A stretch of 64,000 nt of DNA from Diplolepis rosae. Its lineage: Eukaryota > Arthropoda > Insecta > Hymenoptera > Diplolepididae. Within the stretch, counting starts at the first letter, position 1. Every line of letters starts with the position of its first letter. This document shows, piece after piece, positions 28,701 through 43,700 of this stretch. The translations under genes were made by a program, and so were the position numbers. The stretch spans positions 16,430,001 through 16,494,000 of the forward strand of contig JAPYXD010000680.1 of the NCBI GenBank assembly GCA_030998225.1. The letters run 5' to 3'. The notes beneath the pieces were generated by a model, which worked only from the letters and a program-made list of their open reading frames with translations, had not been told where the DNA came from and ran no database searches.

Positions 28701-31700
28701 GTTCTCGGTTTTTAATTTCTACGAAAATCCACATAGAACGCGGACCTGTGCGAGACTTGGAATCCACGGTCCCAAGAAGCTAAAGAAACTTTACGAAGTT
28801 TTAAAAATAAGAAGAACTCCGGACTTCACTACGGTAAGCCCGAAAACAGGAATAAGTAGCTGATAATAAAAATTAGTTGGTGAATTTAGTAGCCACTATA
28901 CCACGTAAATTATCAGTGAAAGATTCCATTAAAATTGAACGAGGCCCGCAATCAGGCGGAAGACGCATCTGCATAAGTAAGCAGCCAACGCCCAGCCAGG
29001 CAACCGGTTCTCAACAGTAAGCTGACTCATCTCTTCGACACGTCAAGGAAGGCAGGCGGTCTACGGATCCCACATCAGGCCACGAGTAGCACAGTAAGCA
29101 TTACTTCTAGAAAGTGAAAGTATTGTAAACATTTCTCAATCGATCTTGGGCCTTAGAGTATAAATCCTCTTTACGTACGTTGCACGGCGACTGTACTACG
29201 GTACAGATGAGGTAAAGTTGAGGCAAGATCGGGTTGGCTATACTCTGTGTGTTCACAAGCACTGGCCACCCTTAACAAATTAAGTATCACTACCTCAAAA
29301 TCAGTAGCAGTTTGTAGCAACTTATACTGCATTTTGTTGTATTAAAAAATAAACATTTAAAATTTTACCGCGACATTCTACACCCGAGTCACAAACAATA
29401 GATAAGTAGGTACACTGGCGTTTGATAAACACCGAGATAGCACGCTCTATCAAACTGACTCATCCTACGATACGGACTCATCCACTTTAAATTTCCCAAT
29501 CACAACCACTCTCATGTCTCGAGCACAATCTCCCGTCAGGGCCCAGTCCCCCTCTTACACCACTGACGAATTACTAGTAAGGGTTCTCAGCCAAATGGAA
29601 ACTCTGACTATCTCATTCAACGCCCTGAAAAAAGAAAACGAAAATAGGATAGATGAAATTTCAAGATTATCAAAGAAATTAGGAGGAGCAGGGACAGTAG
29701 AAACAGATAGTGAATCCCAGCAACGACCAGAAGCGATAGACGATCATTCTTCGGTCGAAGAAAAAACATTCCAAAGAAAAGAAACATTTAGACCAAGACA
29801 GGAAAATATTTACGGTCAATCACAATTTTTCCCAACAACTGTCCCAACAGCACCACACGAGGAACGGAAAATGGGAGCCAAGTTAGCAATTGAAACAATA
29901 AAGCCAATTAACGGTCAGGACGACATGGGAGTAGAAGATTTTATAAAAACGGTGAAGAGAGCTAGAATAAGATGCGAAGAACCAGAAATTCTTTTAGATT
30001 TAATTTTAGCAAAGAAAATTACACACGTGGCAGAAAAAGCCATTAGATATATGCAAATAAACTCCTATGAAGATTTATACGCGGCACTCAGACAAAATTT
30101 GAGACAAACCAGTTCATTAATTTCATTAAAATCTAAATTAGAAAGCTGCAAGCAAGGCTTAACAGAAACGGTTCAGAACTTCACGACGAGGTTTCGACAA
30201 ATAACAAATGAAATAAATTACCTAGTCCAATCCCAGCACGTAAACCCCACTAAACGAAGACTTAAAATAGAATTGGAAGAAGAAGAAGCCGTTAACCGTT
30301 ACTTATTAAATTTAAAAAGAGAAATTGGAATGCAGGTACGTCTGTTAAAACCGAACACAGTAAACGAGGCTCAAGCATTAGCCATCGAAACTGAAACATG
30401 GTTAAAAGACAGCCAACCTGTCAGACAAATTATCAAACCACCAGTAAAAATATGGGCCAAATCACCCGGACCACCTCGACTCAGTGCGAATACTACACCT
30501 AGAGCACAGAATAGTACCATACCACTGAGTGACATATTTAAAATGAATTGCTTCAAGTGCGGCAAAATAGATCATATATCTTCACAGTGCCAAGTGAAGC
30601 AGGGTTTTCCCCCAGGCCATGGTTTCAAGCGACCACCTCCGGTAAGAGCAATCCAAGAGGAAGAAACAGAAGCGGAAAACATGACAGAGGAAGAAATAAC
30701 GGAGCAACTGATCTTCGAGGATTCAGCCGAATTTCTTCCATATGCGGAAGATTACGAACAATCGATGCCAGAAGAAAAACTGGAAGATACAGATTATTAG
30801 TAGACTCAGGAGCTGCTATAAACATAATCAAAGAAAAAATATTGGATGATAAAGACGAAAGGAAATATACCCACAAAACATTCCTAATGGGTAACGATCG
30901 CCATATCTCTAAACATTCTACAAAATTAAACTTTTTTGGACAAGAACACGTTTTCTACATAGTACCCAACGATTTTCCCTTACCAGAAGGAGGTATAATT
31001 GGAATTAAATTCTTTGAAAAATATCCAAGATACGCGATCACGAACAGTCACCTCGTGCTAAATAAGGTGAAGCTACCTTTGCACCTAAGCAATGATTTCA
31101 TACCAGGAAAATCCGAAAAGATATGTACCATTTCAACTGACGCAGAAGATCAAGATATTATCATTATAGATGATAAGGAAATCCCCGACGGACTCTACAC
31201 TATACGAAACGGACAAATAAAAATCCCATTGAAAAATAATGAGGATTACCCTAAAGAAGTAAATCTCCAGATTAGCTACGAACCTATATTAAAAATAATC
31301 ACAAATGAAAGTAATGGACCTCAAATGACATTTCGACTAATTGAATTATTGAAAGCTTCAAGATTAGATCATTTAGAAAAAGACCAGAGAGAATTCATCA
31401 AAAAAATAATAGCCAGATACTCGGAAGTTTTCACGTTAGAATCAGACCTACTTCCATGTACTAACCTTATCGAACATCAAATAGTACTTAAAAATGGAAA
31501 AATAATCAATCTAAGATCCCACAAATTACCCGAAAAACACCGACAGTTTGCCCTAGAAGAAACAGAAAAGTTATTAAAAAAGGGAATTATAAGAGAAAGC
31601 CAATCACCATACAACTCACCTTTATGGATAGTACCGAAAAAAGGAAATAAATTAAGAATGGTAATTGACTACAGAAAGATTAATGAAGACACGGATCAAG

Positions 31701-34700
31701 ATGCTTACCCATTACCAATGATCGATGATATACTAGATCACTTAGGAAAAGCTAAGTTCTTTTCTGCCTTTGACCTCTCAGCTGGATTCCACCAAATCCC
31801 GATGAAGGAAGAAGACAAAAAGTACACTGCGTTTTCTACAACCCAAGGACATTTCGAATACAATCGCATGCCTTTCGGTTTAAAGAACGCACCAGCCACT
31901 TTCCAAAGAATGATGGATAATGCATTCAGAGGATTAATCGGAACAAAATGCTTTGCGTACATAGATGACATTGTGATATTCGGAAGCTCAATTCAGGAAC
32001 ATAATGAGAACTTAGTAGCAGTCATGGAAAGAATCTACCAGTTAGGACTAAGATTAGAACCGAGAAAATGTGAATACCTTAAACCAGAACTAGAATACCT
32101 TGGACATATAATAACCAAAGAAGGAGTCAAACCCAACCCTGAAAAAATAAACTGCATAAAAGAATTCAGACCATTGAAAACTGTAAAAGATGTGCAATCA
32201 TTTTTAGGACTTGCAGGTTACTATAGGAAATTCATCAAGAATTTCTCTACTATAGCGAGACCCTTAACAAAGCTAACTCAGAAAGAGACAATATTCGATT
32301 GGACCCCAGACTGCGAAAAAGCATTTTACGATTTGAAGAACGCATTGGTAATCGCACCAGTTTTAAAATTCCCTGATTTTTCCAAACAATTTATACTGAC
32401 TACGGACGCATCCAACTGTGGATTAGGAGCAGTATTGAGCCAAGACGGGCACCCTTGTCTTTTTATATCAAGAACATTGAACAAAGCCGAAGAAAAATAC
32501 ACCACCTCTGAAAAAGAACTTTTAGCAATTGTATGGGCTATGAAACGCCTCAGACAATATCTTCTCGGAAAGAAATTCAAAATTCAAACAGACCACCGTG
32601 CTTTAGTTTGGCTACACAATGTGAAAGACCCTAGCTCAAGACTTTTACGATGGAGACTTCGTATGGAAGAATACGAATACGAAATAGAATATGTAAAAGG
32701 AAAAGAAAATAAAGTAGCGGATTGTCTATCCAGACTTTTTCCCATCACTAAGGACACATTACAAGAAGCAATGGAAAAAACCGGAATCAGTACTGAAGAA
32801 GAAGAACCAAGCTTGGAAGACCAGTCACCGGAAATAGAAACATTCGACAAGCCGCGAATAACAAAAGACGAAATATTAAAAGAAAAAATTAAATTAACCG
32901 CAAGGCGAATGAGAGAACCATCAGAAAATGAAACCACAGAAACGGAAGAAGAAATCACGGAAACACCAGGAGACAATACTAATTTATATACGGATTTTAT
33001 AAATTGGAAACTACAACCAGTCAAAGGCAAAATTAAAACAAAGCCTAACCCTATCGGCAAACTTTGGAAAGAAGTAACTAAGGATGAAATGCCTATGTAC
33101 AACGAAGAAGATTGGCTGTATAAATTAAGTTGGTTCATCGAAGAATTCGTTAACAGGAAACTTTCAATTGTTAGATTATCCTTTGGAGATCCTCTATTTA
33201 CATTTCTGGAGCGAGAAGTAATTCAAGAAATAATGGAATTCCTATCAAACTATTATCCAGATAAGAATTTCCACATTTGTTTCTCTACAACCCGAGAATT
33301 AACTAAGGAAGAACGAAAACAAATTATTAAAGAAGCTCATAGGGATCACACTGGAGAACAAAATACTATCGAAAAAGCCAAGAGAATCGGAATTTGGACC
33401 AACATGGACCAAGACATTAAGGACTATGTCAAAAAATGCCCTATATGCCAACTACAAAAGACCACGCGAATTAAGAATCAATCAGAAAGTATAATACCCG
33501 ACATACCACTCAATCCAAATGATAAAATAGCACTGGATATTTTTGGACCGTTACCCACTACACCTAGAGGTAACAAATACATACTTAGTATTCAGGATAG
33601 ATTGACCAGATACACCACTTTAATACCGTTAGAAAGTGAAACCCCAACAGCAATAGTAGAAGCTCTGATAGAACAATATATTTACATTTATGGATCCCCT
33701 AAAACTATTCTCACTGATCAAGGGTCTAACTTTCTATCTGAGTTAATGGACCAATTTGAGAAAGCTTTGAAAATCAAACATATTAAAACTACAGCATTCC
33801 ATCCACAATCCAACGGAAACATTGAAAGAATGCACTCAACCCTGAATAATCTGATCAAAACTAGCATGGCAGAAAATCAGAATAACTGGGACGAAAATCT
33901 AAAATATGTAACATTCGCAATAAATTCAACAGTAAATCAAACCACGGGATTCACACCCTTTGAACTCACGTTTGGAAGATTACCAAATATACCATCTCAA
34001 ATTGAAAACTCACCCAATTTAACCCATCAAGATCTGATTAGAAAATGGAGGAAAAAACACGAGGAAAACATCAGAAAAGCTAGAGAGAGAATCCAAGTAG
34101 AATTAGAAAAAACTAAGAAAAGATTAGATGAAGGAATAATAAGAACACATCCTTTATACAAGCCTGGAAGCCTAGTCAAAATCCTTAACAACACCAAACA
34201 AAACAAATTAGAACAATCCTGGAAAGGTCCTTACGAAGATATAGATTACCTAGATAATAATAATCTACGCATTAGGAATAAAGATAAAATACTGAGAGTA
34301 CACATAAATCAGTGTATGCCTTATTTTTTAGATGAGGACTCTAGTACTTCTAATAGCGGCAATGGCCAACTGTAAAGCCAACTACACCTTACAACCGTCA
34401 AAATTCCCATTATAGAACAGGAAGAGGGTACCATCAAACATATTATACCTATCCCTTATCCTATCCAAAACCTATATTTTGCAGTAATTCCCGACCATGA
34501 CTATTTAATAAAATTTAGAGACTCATATGTAATTACTGACAAGGAAACAATAAATAAATGTACGACGATAAGCGAATATAAAATTTGCGAAAGAAGCCAA
34601 CCAAACCTTAGGCTGACTGACAGTGAAACATGCGAAGCTACGATATTCAAGCGATACTCAGAGAACAAATGTAAAACTTCAACTTTTGCTTTACACAAAG

Positions 34701-37700
34701 AAACCTTCATACCCGTACTAAACGGATACATAATAGTACTAATGAACGAGGTATATTTAGATATTAGCTGCGAAACAGGAATAGAACACCTAAAGATTAA
34801 AACAACCCTCACTACTAACGGGCTCAAATTGTAAAATCTATAATGGAATGGACGCACTGTACCTTAGCAAAAATCTAAAGGGACAATTTTACAACGAATT
34901 CAATGCGACCTACAACATTAGTTACTCTAACGACGATCTAAAAACCTTAGAAAGTAAATTAATACGTCTCCCTAAAATCATAGATAACAATAAATTACGA
35001 CAAGCCAAATTAAGCCTAGACGATGCAGAAAATATGTTAAAATCAATAGCCATTAACAGAAGACTAAGAACATGGAGAGAAACAACTATGGATTGGTTAA
35101 GCTATTTAGGTTACGCAGCGCTAGGATTAGGATCAGCCTATGTTCTGTACAGATTAGAAATACTCGAATTCATACAAAAGTGTATGCCCAAAAAACTCTG
35201 TATATTCTGTGTAAAAACAAAGGTAACAACGCCGACGAACGTCGTCACGTACAATTCTAGCTTGCAACCCTTGGTGATCACCGAAATACCAAAAGTAAGG
35301 AGGGTAAGAATTTAGTAAATTAAGAGACTAATTTATGTCTAAAAAGGGGAGTGTTACCAGGCCAGATGATGACCTCCTTCCCCCAGGTTTAGTTATCCAT
35401 ATATGTAGAGGTTGATGACCTCCCCCTCCTAGGTTTAGCTGTCTATATATGTAGAGGTTCAGGCAGGCCTCGTCAGTTCTTCTCTAACATCTCTCAAGAA
35501 TAAAGACATACAAAGTAGATATAATAACTAACGATAACATGTTGCAAATTTATTAATTGTAAAGAAAAATAGAACAGTATAGAAATTTCTAGTCCTGACG
35601 TTATAGTCGCATAATGAAATACTAAGCCAGGCTTGGGCCCAGACTGGGGCGGTTAAAAAGACTTTGCCATCTGATCAGGCATCAGCGTGTCATGTTATGA
35701 CAGATTGCCAGGTTTGGGCCCAGACTGGGCCATGATGAAATTTTTGCAAGGATATATAAAATACCTTTTCTTAGTTAAAATTCTAAATTATAATTGAATT
35801 AATCTTCAATTTTTACTTCAATCCACTAAAATGCCCAGAATTTATTTTAATGTAGTTTAATGATTACTAACTTTATGGAATTGGCTAGTAACAATTATGT
35901 AACACTTGTAAGTTAAGTTTGGAATTTCTAGACGGGGCCTCTATAAAGCCTAGATAGAATCTTGTTCTTGGAAATTTATAATGAAGTACTAAGCCGGGGT
36001 TAGCCCCGGACTGCGGCGATTAACAAACATTGCCAGGCCACACAATGGCAGGCCTGGGCCCAGCCTGGGCCATGCTGAAATTTTTGCAAGGGTGTATAAA
36101 ATACTTATTTTTTATTATAATTCTTATATTTTATTACAGCATCTTTTAATTAAAATATGGACCTTGTTAATTGAAATTGGCTAAGAGAATGCTTTGAATT
36201 CAAATTCTTTACTTGAACTCTAATTGATTAAATCAGCAAAAAAACAAAGCCCCCTAATTTATTACTCTTCTACTTCTTTGCTTTTTTAAAGAAGATAAAT
36301 CAATATGAAAGTAGGTTCTATCAAAATTAATGCCAATTAATCAAAATAAAAATGTGTTTTGACATCTCATCCTGTTATTGATTCTATCTCACAATTAGTT
36401 ATCTTCAAGTAGTAAATAAAATTGGACAGTAATTGGATTTTAAAATTTATGGTATTTGAATTGAAATGGTGTAAAATATTTGAAATTGTTTCTAAATTTT
36501 TTTCAACGAAGTGTAGTGAGAAATAAAAATATTGAATTTAATAATTAATATTTCAGAAATTTCCACAAAGTTTGAATAAATTTTCGATAACTTTACACAA
36601 CTCAATTCTATTTTATAAAACTCTACTAATTAAAAATATATTTTCTATGCATATATTAAATCTAGGCTGGTGTAATGCTATAAAAGTTTATTCCATTAGA
36701 GCCAATTTTGTCATTTTAATTTCGAACCTCTACACAAATAAAACATGCAATAAAAAATGTACATATATACGGAAAGGTCGCAGTTTATAATTTTTACTAA
36801 ACTAAATTTCAGTTTGGAGAAAAAATGAAACTTTAACATTTCTTGTGATGGAGTTTTTTACAAGCTTTGATAAAGTTTCAATTGTTTTTTTTAAATTTGA
36901 TATCTTTACTGCCAGAAGTTCTTACCATGATACATTTTTCCCTAAAAACAGAAAAAAAATTTTTTTCATACTTTGGGATATTTTTATTTATTTTTTTATT
37001 TTGTTTGTAAATTTTTTTCCAGTCATTTTGACTTATTTTACGTAGCCAAAAAGTTTCTACACATTATAATGAACAAAATAAAATAATAATAATGAAAATT
37101 GGTTAAAAAACAAAAAAGTTATTCAATGTCAAACAATGTCCAGAAGATGCCCAAAAAACTCAAAATTTTTAGTTTAAAAATACATAAAGGTGCTGGAATT
37201 TAAAAAAAACCCAAAACCTTTCTAAATAAAGGTACTAAATATAAAAAAAATTATATTAAAGGGCTAAACTTAAAAAATATAGATATTGAAGGTGGCGGAT
37301 CCCTTAACCAAATATTTTCGAGAATGTAAATTAAAAATAAATTTTGTAATAATATTTTTAATGCGGGTCTTCCTATGTAGCAATGGGACATTATTTCTAA
37401 AGTGAACCTAACCATAAAATTTGATGTTTCCCAATTGACCTGAAAGTAGGGCAAAACGTTGTACTATAATTAGGTGGTACTTTCGCCTCCAAAAATCTTT
37501 CTAATTAAATGGAAATTGGAAAAGATACAGGGGGTAATTTTTGAGTCTTGTGAAGATAGGTCGTATTTTTAATGCCTGTAACTACTTTCCTTTGAGATAC
37601 AAAAGTTGTTGACCTGAATGATTTCAATTCTGTTTTTTCTTTTATCTCAAATGAAAGCTTGGGATTTCTACTTCCAAAGCCCTAAAAAAGAAAAGGCTTT

Positions 37701-40700
37701 TTTTATTTTCGAGAAATTTTCCATCGCTAGCTACGTTTTGTGAGCTTGAAGAATGCTGAAACTATATTTGTTTTTAAAATGCCTTTTTTTTTAAACCGTC
37801 TGTGGAATAATAAATTATTTTTCATAGCGCCTCCTTTGAAAATCCGATTTTCGGTACCTGTAGGGCGGGTTGAAACTACGATTTTCAACCCTAGGGTTGA
37901 AAGTCGCTGTTTCAACCCGCTCTACAGTTACAGCCAATCAGATTCTCAATAGAGTTGCTATGAAAATTATTTTACATTCTCATTATATAAAAAGGTATTG
38001 GTTTTATGTAAAAAATGACTTTTAAAATTTTCATAAAATCTCGAAGTTTTAAGACGCCTTGAGTAAAAAAAATGGTTTTTGCGAGGATATCTATCTGTCT
38101 GTTGTCGTCGTCAGTGACGTCGTTATTTTTGTCGTTGTCGTTTGTAAGCAGGATAGCTTTCGAAAGAAGTATCGAATTAGATTGAAATTTGGCACACATA
38201 TTGAGGGCCCAAAAAGAAAAGACGAGTTCATAGACCAGAAAATTTTAACTAATGGTTTTGGCTTTATCCATAAAAAACGTTGTTGTGAAAATCAAAAATT
38301 CAATTTTTTCGTCCAAATAAACGGCTAACGAACTCATCCTTTTTTTTTGGGCCCTTAAGGTAGTTCGTCCACAAAAATCAGACCTCGAGCAAAAATAGAT
38401 AATTTTGCTTTTAAGAATAGCAATATATAGTTAATTTGAAAGCAAAAAGATTATTTTCCAAGAAAAAAATTTGATGAATAAAAAACACTAATTCATTTAA
38501 CAAATTTTATTTTTACCCGAACTTTTTTTCTCATCGCTTCATACCAAATATCGAAAAATGATGTGATTCTAATAAATGACGTATTACTTTTTCAGGAAAA
38601 AGATTCTCTATAACTTGACCGCTTCCAATTTTGAGAAATAAATAATTTATTACTAAATTCAGCAATTTGTTTATAAGAATTTTGTTTTGAAAAATTGATT
38701 TTTAATAGTTTCAGACATTAAAGAATTTATTTCCAAAAATTGGAAACGGTTAAGCTGTAGAGAATCTTTTTCCTGAAAAAATAATCTGTGACTTATCAGA
38801 ATTACATCATTTTTTGAAAGTTGGTATGAATCAACGGAAAACAAAGTTCGGGCAAAGATAAAATTTGTTAAATGCATTATTTTTTTATGTATCAAATTTT
38901 TTCATGAAAAAACGGTTTTTACTTGAAAAAAGTCAATATCAAAATTCCGTTTTCCAGTTAAATTATACAAGACACGAAAAAAGATATCGTACAAAATTGT
39001 TTATTGCATAAAGATCTACAGGATTGAACCACAACATTTTTTTATAAGATATATATTTTTCTTTTTAATTTAAAAAAATACTATTCAGAAACGGAAATTC
39101 AAGTTTTTAACCATAATATGTGAAACACGAAAAAAACGTAAGAATGCATGATTATTTGCTTTAAGGTATTTCGTTCACGAAAATTAGACCTCAGGCAAAA
39201 ATAGATAATTTTGCTTTCAAGAATAGCAATATTATTATTGAAGGGCTAATTTGAAAGAGAAAAGATTATTTTTCATAAAAAAAAATTTGAAACACAAAAA
39301 AATAATTTCATTTTTGCCCAAACATATTTTCTTATCGCTTCGGTCCAAATTTTTAAAAATGATGCGATTCTAATAAATCACCGTTTATTTTTTTAGGAAA
39401 AAGATTTTCTACAACATGATCGTTTCCTATTTTTGAAATTGAATGAATTATTATCAAATACAGCAATTTGTTTATAAAAATTTTGTTATGAAAAATTGTT
39501 TTTTTATTATTTCAGCCATTAAAGAAATCATTTTCAAAAATTGGAAACGGTCAATTTGTAGAGAATCTTTTTCCTAAAAAAATGAACCGTGATTTATTAG
39601 AATCGCATCATTTTTAAAAATTTGTCTCGAAGCGATAAGAAAATAAGTTTGGGCAAAAATAAAATTTATTAATAAAATTATTTTTTTGTGTTTCAAATTT
39701 TTTTCATGAAAAATAATCTTTTCTCTTTCAAAGTAGCCCTTCAATAATAATATTGCTATTCTTGAAAGCAAAATTATCTATTTTTGCCTGAGGTCTAATA
39801 TTCGTGGATGAAAACTACCTTAATCAGGTCTACAAATTTTGTCTGACACAGTTTCTAATAAAATGTATATTTTTCGTTTCAATTTTTAAAAAAATACGAT
39901 TAAAATTTAAAAATTCCATTCTTTAAACAAAATATACGAAAAAAGCGCTGCACGGAAAAAAATGAAATGTCTGCTACTGCTAACTGCAGTTAGCTGTCGA
40001 CTAGTTAATTGTGATTGATAAAAAGTTTGCTGAGAGAGTTAACAGTTTGCTGGGACAGTTAAAAAATGTTAGCTGCAATCGAAGTTGGAAATTTGCATTG
40101 GACTCCTTAGCGTATTAAGAGTTGTAGCTAATCATTTGGTTGTTGCTGCTAAAACAGTTTACTCTCTTAGAAAGTCTCAAAATTCGTACTCGTAGCTTTT
40201 AAAATTTTGCGCTGATATGTAAGAAGTTAGCAGCGGTTGCTAACGGCTGCTTAGACATCCCGCGTTTTCTGTGCTGCTCATGCGCACAAAGCGCGACTAG
40301 TCAGATAGTCTGCTGTAAATGGTAAGTTGTACACCTGTCGCGTTGTTTTAAATTTAATTTATAAATAATTCTTAATTTATAATGCAAATGACTGATTTGT
40401 AACTGATCTCTGAAGATTGTATTTTAGGTTTTGTAATAGGTTCTTTATTGTGCTATTTATTATCTTCTTACTGAGGTTATCTTAATTCAAAGTGTTGTAT
40501 ACTTGTACAATTGAGAGGCCGGAGATGCATCGCGGCTGAAGTATGAGCGACATTCAGAAGCCTCCCCATTCTTAAGCGAAGAATTTTTGAAAACATTATA
40601 TTGGACTGGCAAGTAAGTCGCTACTGTTCCCGGTAATGTTTCTACTTGTAGCTATAAGTTTGGTTATCAAAACAGCTCATTCTTGAAAAATTATGCTGTG

Positions 40701-43700
40701 ATTAAGGTTAGAACTGAATCAGTTTTTTTTCGTTTTTAATTTTGCAGGTTACGATATGTCGCAAGAAATTAGTTGTTTTGATATAACTTGCCAGCAGACT
40801 TTTGTGAGTATAGAAGGGTTACGAGATCATTTTTTTCTTAAGCACCCAGGTGTAACTGTATTTAAATGTAGGTTTGGAAGTTCAAAATCAATGATTTTGA
40901 GTGCTACCTCTATTTGCAGCAATTGCTAATAAAATTAACTAGTACTTCAAACGCTGTTAGAACAGGAAGATAACACGACCGATAGGCTACTGCTCACAAT
41001 CGTTGTTACCAGTGCTAACGTAAATTAGCTGGCATCGCTAAAGTACTGTAGCGAATAGACGTTAGTATTAGCAGCTAAGACATTCGCTGTCCGTATATCA
41101 AGTAACTTTCTTAGCTGTGGTAGCGAATATTTAGCTAATGCAGCTAATTATTTTTTTCCGTGTGAGATGAAAAATTATTTTTCTGAATGAGGTCTACAAA
41201 TCCTCATGAGGAGATTCTTTAAAAAGATGTATATTTTTCTTTTTAATTCAAAAAAATACTATTGAAAATCAAAAATTCCATTCTTAACCAAAATATGTAA
41301 GATACGAAATAAGCGTTGAAATGCAAAATCATTTGCTGGAATAAAGTTTACGATTGTTTTTCCTTATTTAGATATTTGGAAGAAAACAAATTATTTTGAT
41401 CATTTTTTTTCATTATCATGTTTCATAATTATTTTAATTCCTCATCTCGAAAACAAAAAAAAATCTTTTTGTCCTTCAGGGTTTTGAAATTATAAATCCC
41501 AAGCTTTTTAAACTGAGATAAAAAAGAGGTACTAACTTAAAAAAAAAAAATCGAAAACATTTTCAATTTTCAAAATTAAGGGTATTTCAAAGGAAAGTAG
41601 TTAGTTTCTAGTTTTATTATCCACTGATAGAAATTTGTATGTTTGAATTTGTCCTTAACAATCAAAAAAATATTTGGTTGTTTTGGTGTTTGGGTGTTTT
41701 TTAAGTATTTATTATATTCAGGCAGAAAATTTGGTTGAAACTACAAATTTTTTTTTGAATTTAGTAAAATAATTTTGTTCAATAAACACATTTCTTTTTA
41801 AAAAACCACGTTTCATATTTCCGGTTACCTGACCTGAAAAACGTATTTGACGACAAATCCGACCACAAAAATTAGGTTAAGGAACCAGAGATACTAATTA
41901 AAGTCAGAGAAATTTTCGTTAATTCAAAAAAATGTAAATTGATTTAAGGAATTAATTTGGTTATATATACCAATTTATTCAATCAATTAAACATTTTTAG
42001 ATTTATGTAACTAAAATTTGACTTGAATAAAAAAAAACTTTCGTTGACTTCATATCAATGGATTTATTTGGTTTATCCCATAAAATTTTTGTTCAAACAA
42101 CAAAAATTTTCCCTTGGTGCAATTAAATTTGACATTTGTGGAAAATTTAAGTGTCAATATTAACTGTGCAAAATTTTCAAACTTTTACTTTAAATTTGTT
42201 TAGGTTCTTCCGAATAAAAACTATATTAAATCAACTTTTATAATTTATTACATATAATTAGTTACGCAACGTTTTACTATATGTATATTTTTGTTTTTAC
42301 ATAGAATTGATATGACACTACTGGATTTGTTATCCGCATTCTGTCAACATTAAAATTAACATATGCATATCCGTATCAAAAGCAACTGATTGACATGCCA
42401 TTGGCATAAATGTAGTTCAAACGATCGTTGCTGTGTAAATTTAACCAACTATATAATACTTGAACGCGAGGAGTTCACGTGCTTGAATGAAATTTGCAGC
42501 TTGCTGCTCTGCTTTTCCTCTTGAATGCGATCAATATTTCATCCAATCATGTATCATGCACTGTTGGAAAATACTTGAAAATCCAGGCACTTTTAAATAA
42601 TACAGGTTTGAATGAAATTCCATTTATGATTGACTGAAAAAGTCCGTTTCATACAAGTTTATATTAAAATTCATACACGAAAGTCTTTTTTCTATTTCGA
42701 AAAATGTTACAATAGACTCCTTGCATAAAAAATTAAGAGTCGATTTTTTTAAACCAAAAATTAGTTAAATCTATTCTAACACCATTTCCGTTGAAATTCG
42801 TTGATTTCTATTGTACAATTAATTATAATCATTGTTCAAAGTATGATTTTTTACAAGGCGCGAAAAAAAATGCGGTGATTGGTTCACGCTACGAGTGACG
42901 TCACTAGGCAATATATTTGAATAAGCTGTATCTATTTTGATGCAGTTTTCCATTACTAGTGACAGTAAAAACGCGTTTTTGATCTTTTTGGCAAGCGAAA
43001 AATCGAGGTACTGCTCCTTCCTTTATGTCCCTGGGGAAAGTATCGGATTGAAATTCATTCCGAGTCAATCAGAACTATTCAGATTCATTCCGATAATTGT
43101 ATCCGAGCCAATGCGAATAATTCCGAACGGATCCGAAAAAAGTTTTGTAACTTGTTTGATGAAAAACGGTCAAAAATCAATCCGCCTTAATCCAATTAAT
43201 TCCGAGACATCAATCCGAATGAATCCGAGGCAATACGAAACCATTTTTTCAATCCAGATCAATCCGAATGGTCGGATTGATTCGGATTGATTCTGAATGA
43301 AAATTCGGTTTGGATGAATCCGTGCCCGAATTGATTCGGAGTGATCTGGATTGAAAACTTGATTTCGGATTGGTTTAGATTCATTCGGATTGATGTCTCG
43401 GAATTAATCGCATTAAGGCGGATTGATTTTTGACCGTTTTTCATCAAACAAGTTACAAAACGTTTTTCGGACTGGTTCGGAATTATTCGCATTGGCTCGG
43501 ATACAGATATCGGAATGAATCTGAATAGTTCTGATTGACTCGGAATGAATTTCAATCCGATACTTTCGCCAGGAGTTATAACCTCATAGTGAACATCTCC
43601 CAAGTGCGAAGTTAGATATGGCCCAACACTGTCCCAGCATCGCCAAAAATTTGCCGAAGATCGGCTGCCAATATCGTGCCGTTGCTGGAATGATAACTCC

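Larger units (their letters stand above)
28449..35539 (+). mobile_element. Ty3/gypsy LTR retrotransposon, errantivirus-like, nearly complete
   Basis: In order: 5' LTR, primer-binding-like site, leader, gag, pol (protease, reverse transcriptase, RNase H, integrase), broken env-like ORF, polypurine tract, 3' LTR. Gag and pol are open throughout, so insertion is recent relative to the surrounding repeats, but env is defective and the 3' LTR diverges after 165 bp. It lies in GPCR intron 2 in antisense orientation. Gene order and the env reading place it near insect errantiviruses. Exact clade needs a tree. Confidence 0.93.

Noticed and set aside
30371..33138. Minus-strand frames across gag-pol (64, 83, 77, 84 and 184 codons)
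   Set aside because: Shadows of the real plus-strand polyprotein genes.
34501..34857. 118-codon minus-strand frame
   Set aside because: Shadow of the decayed env segment.
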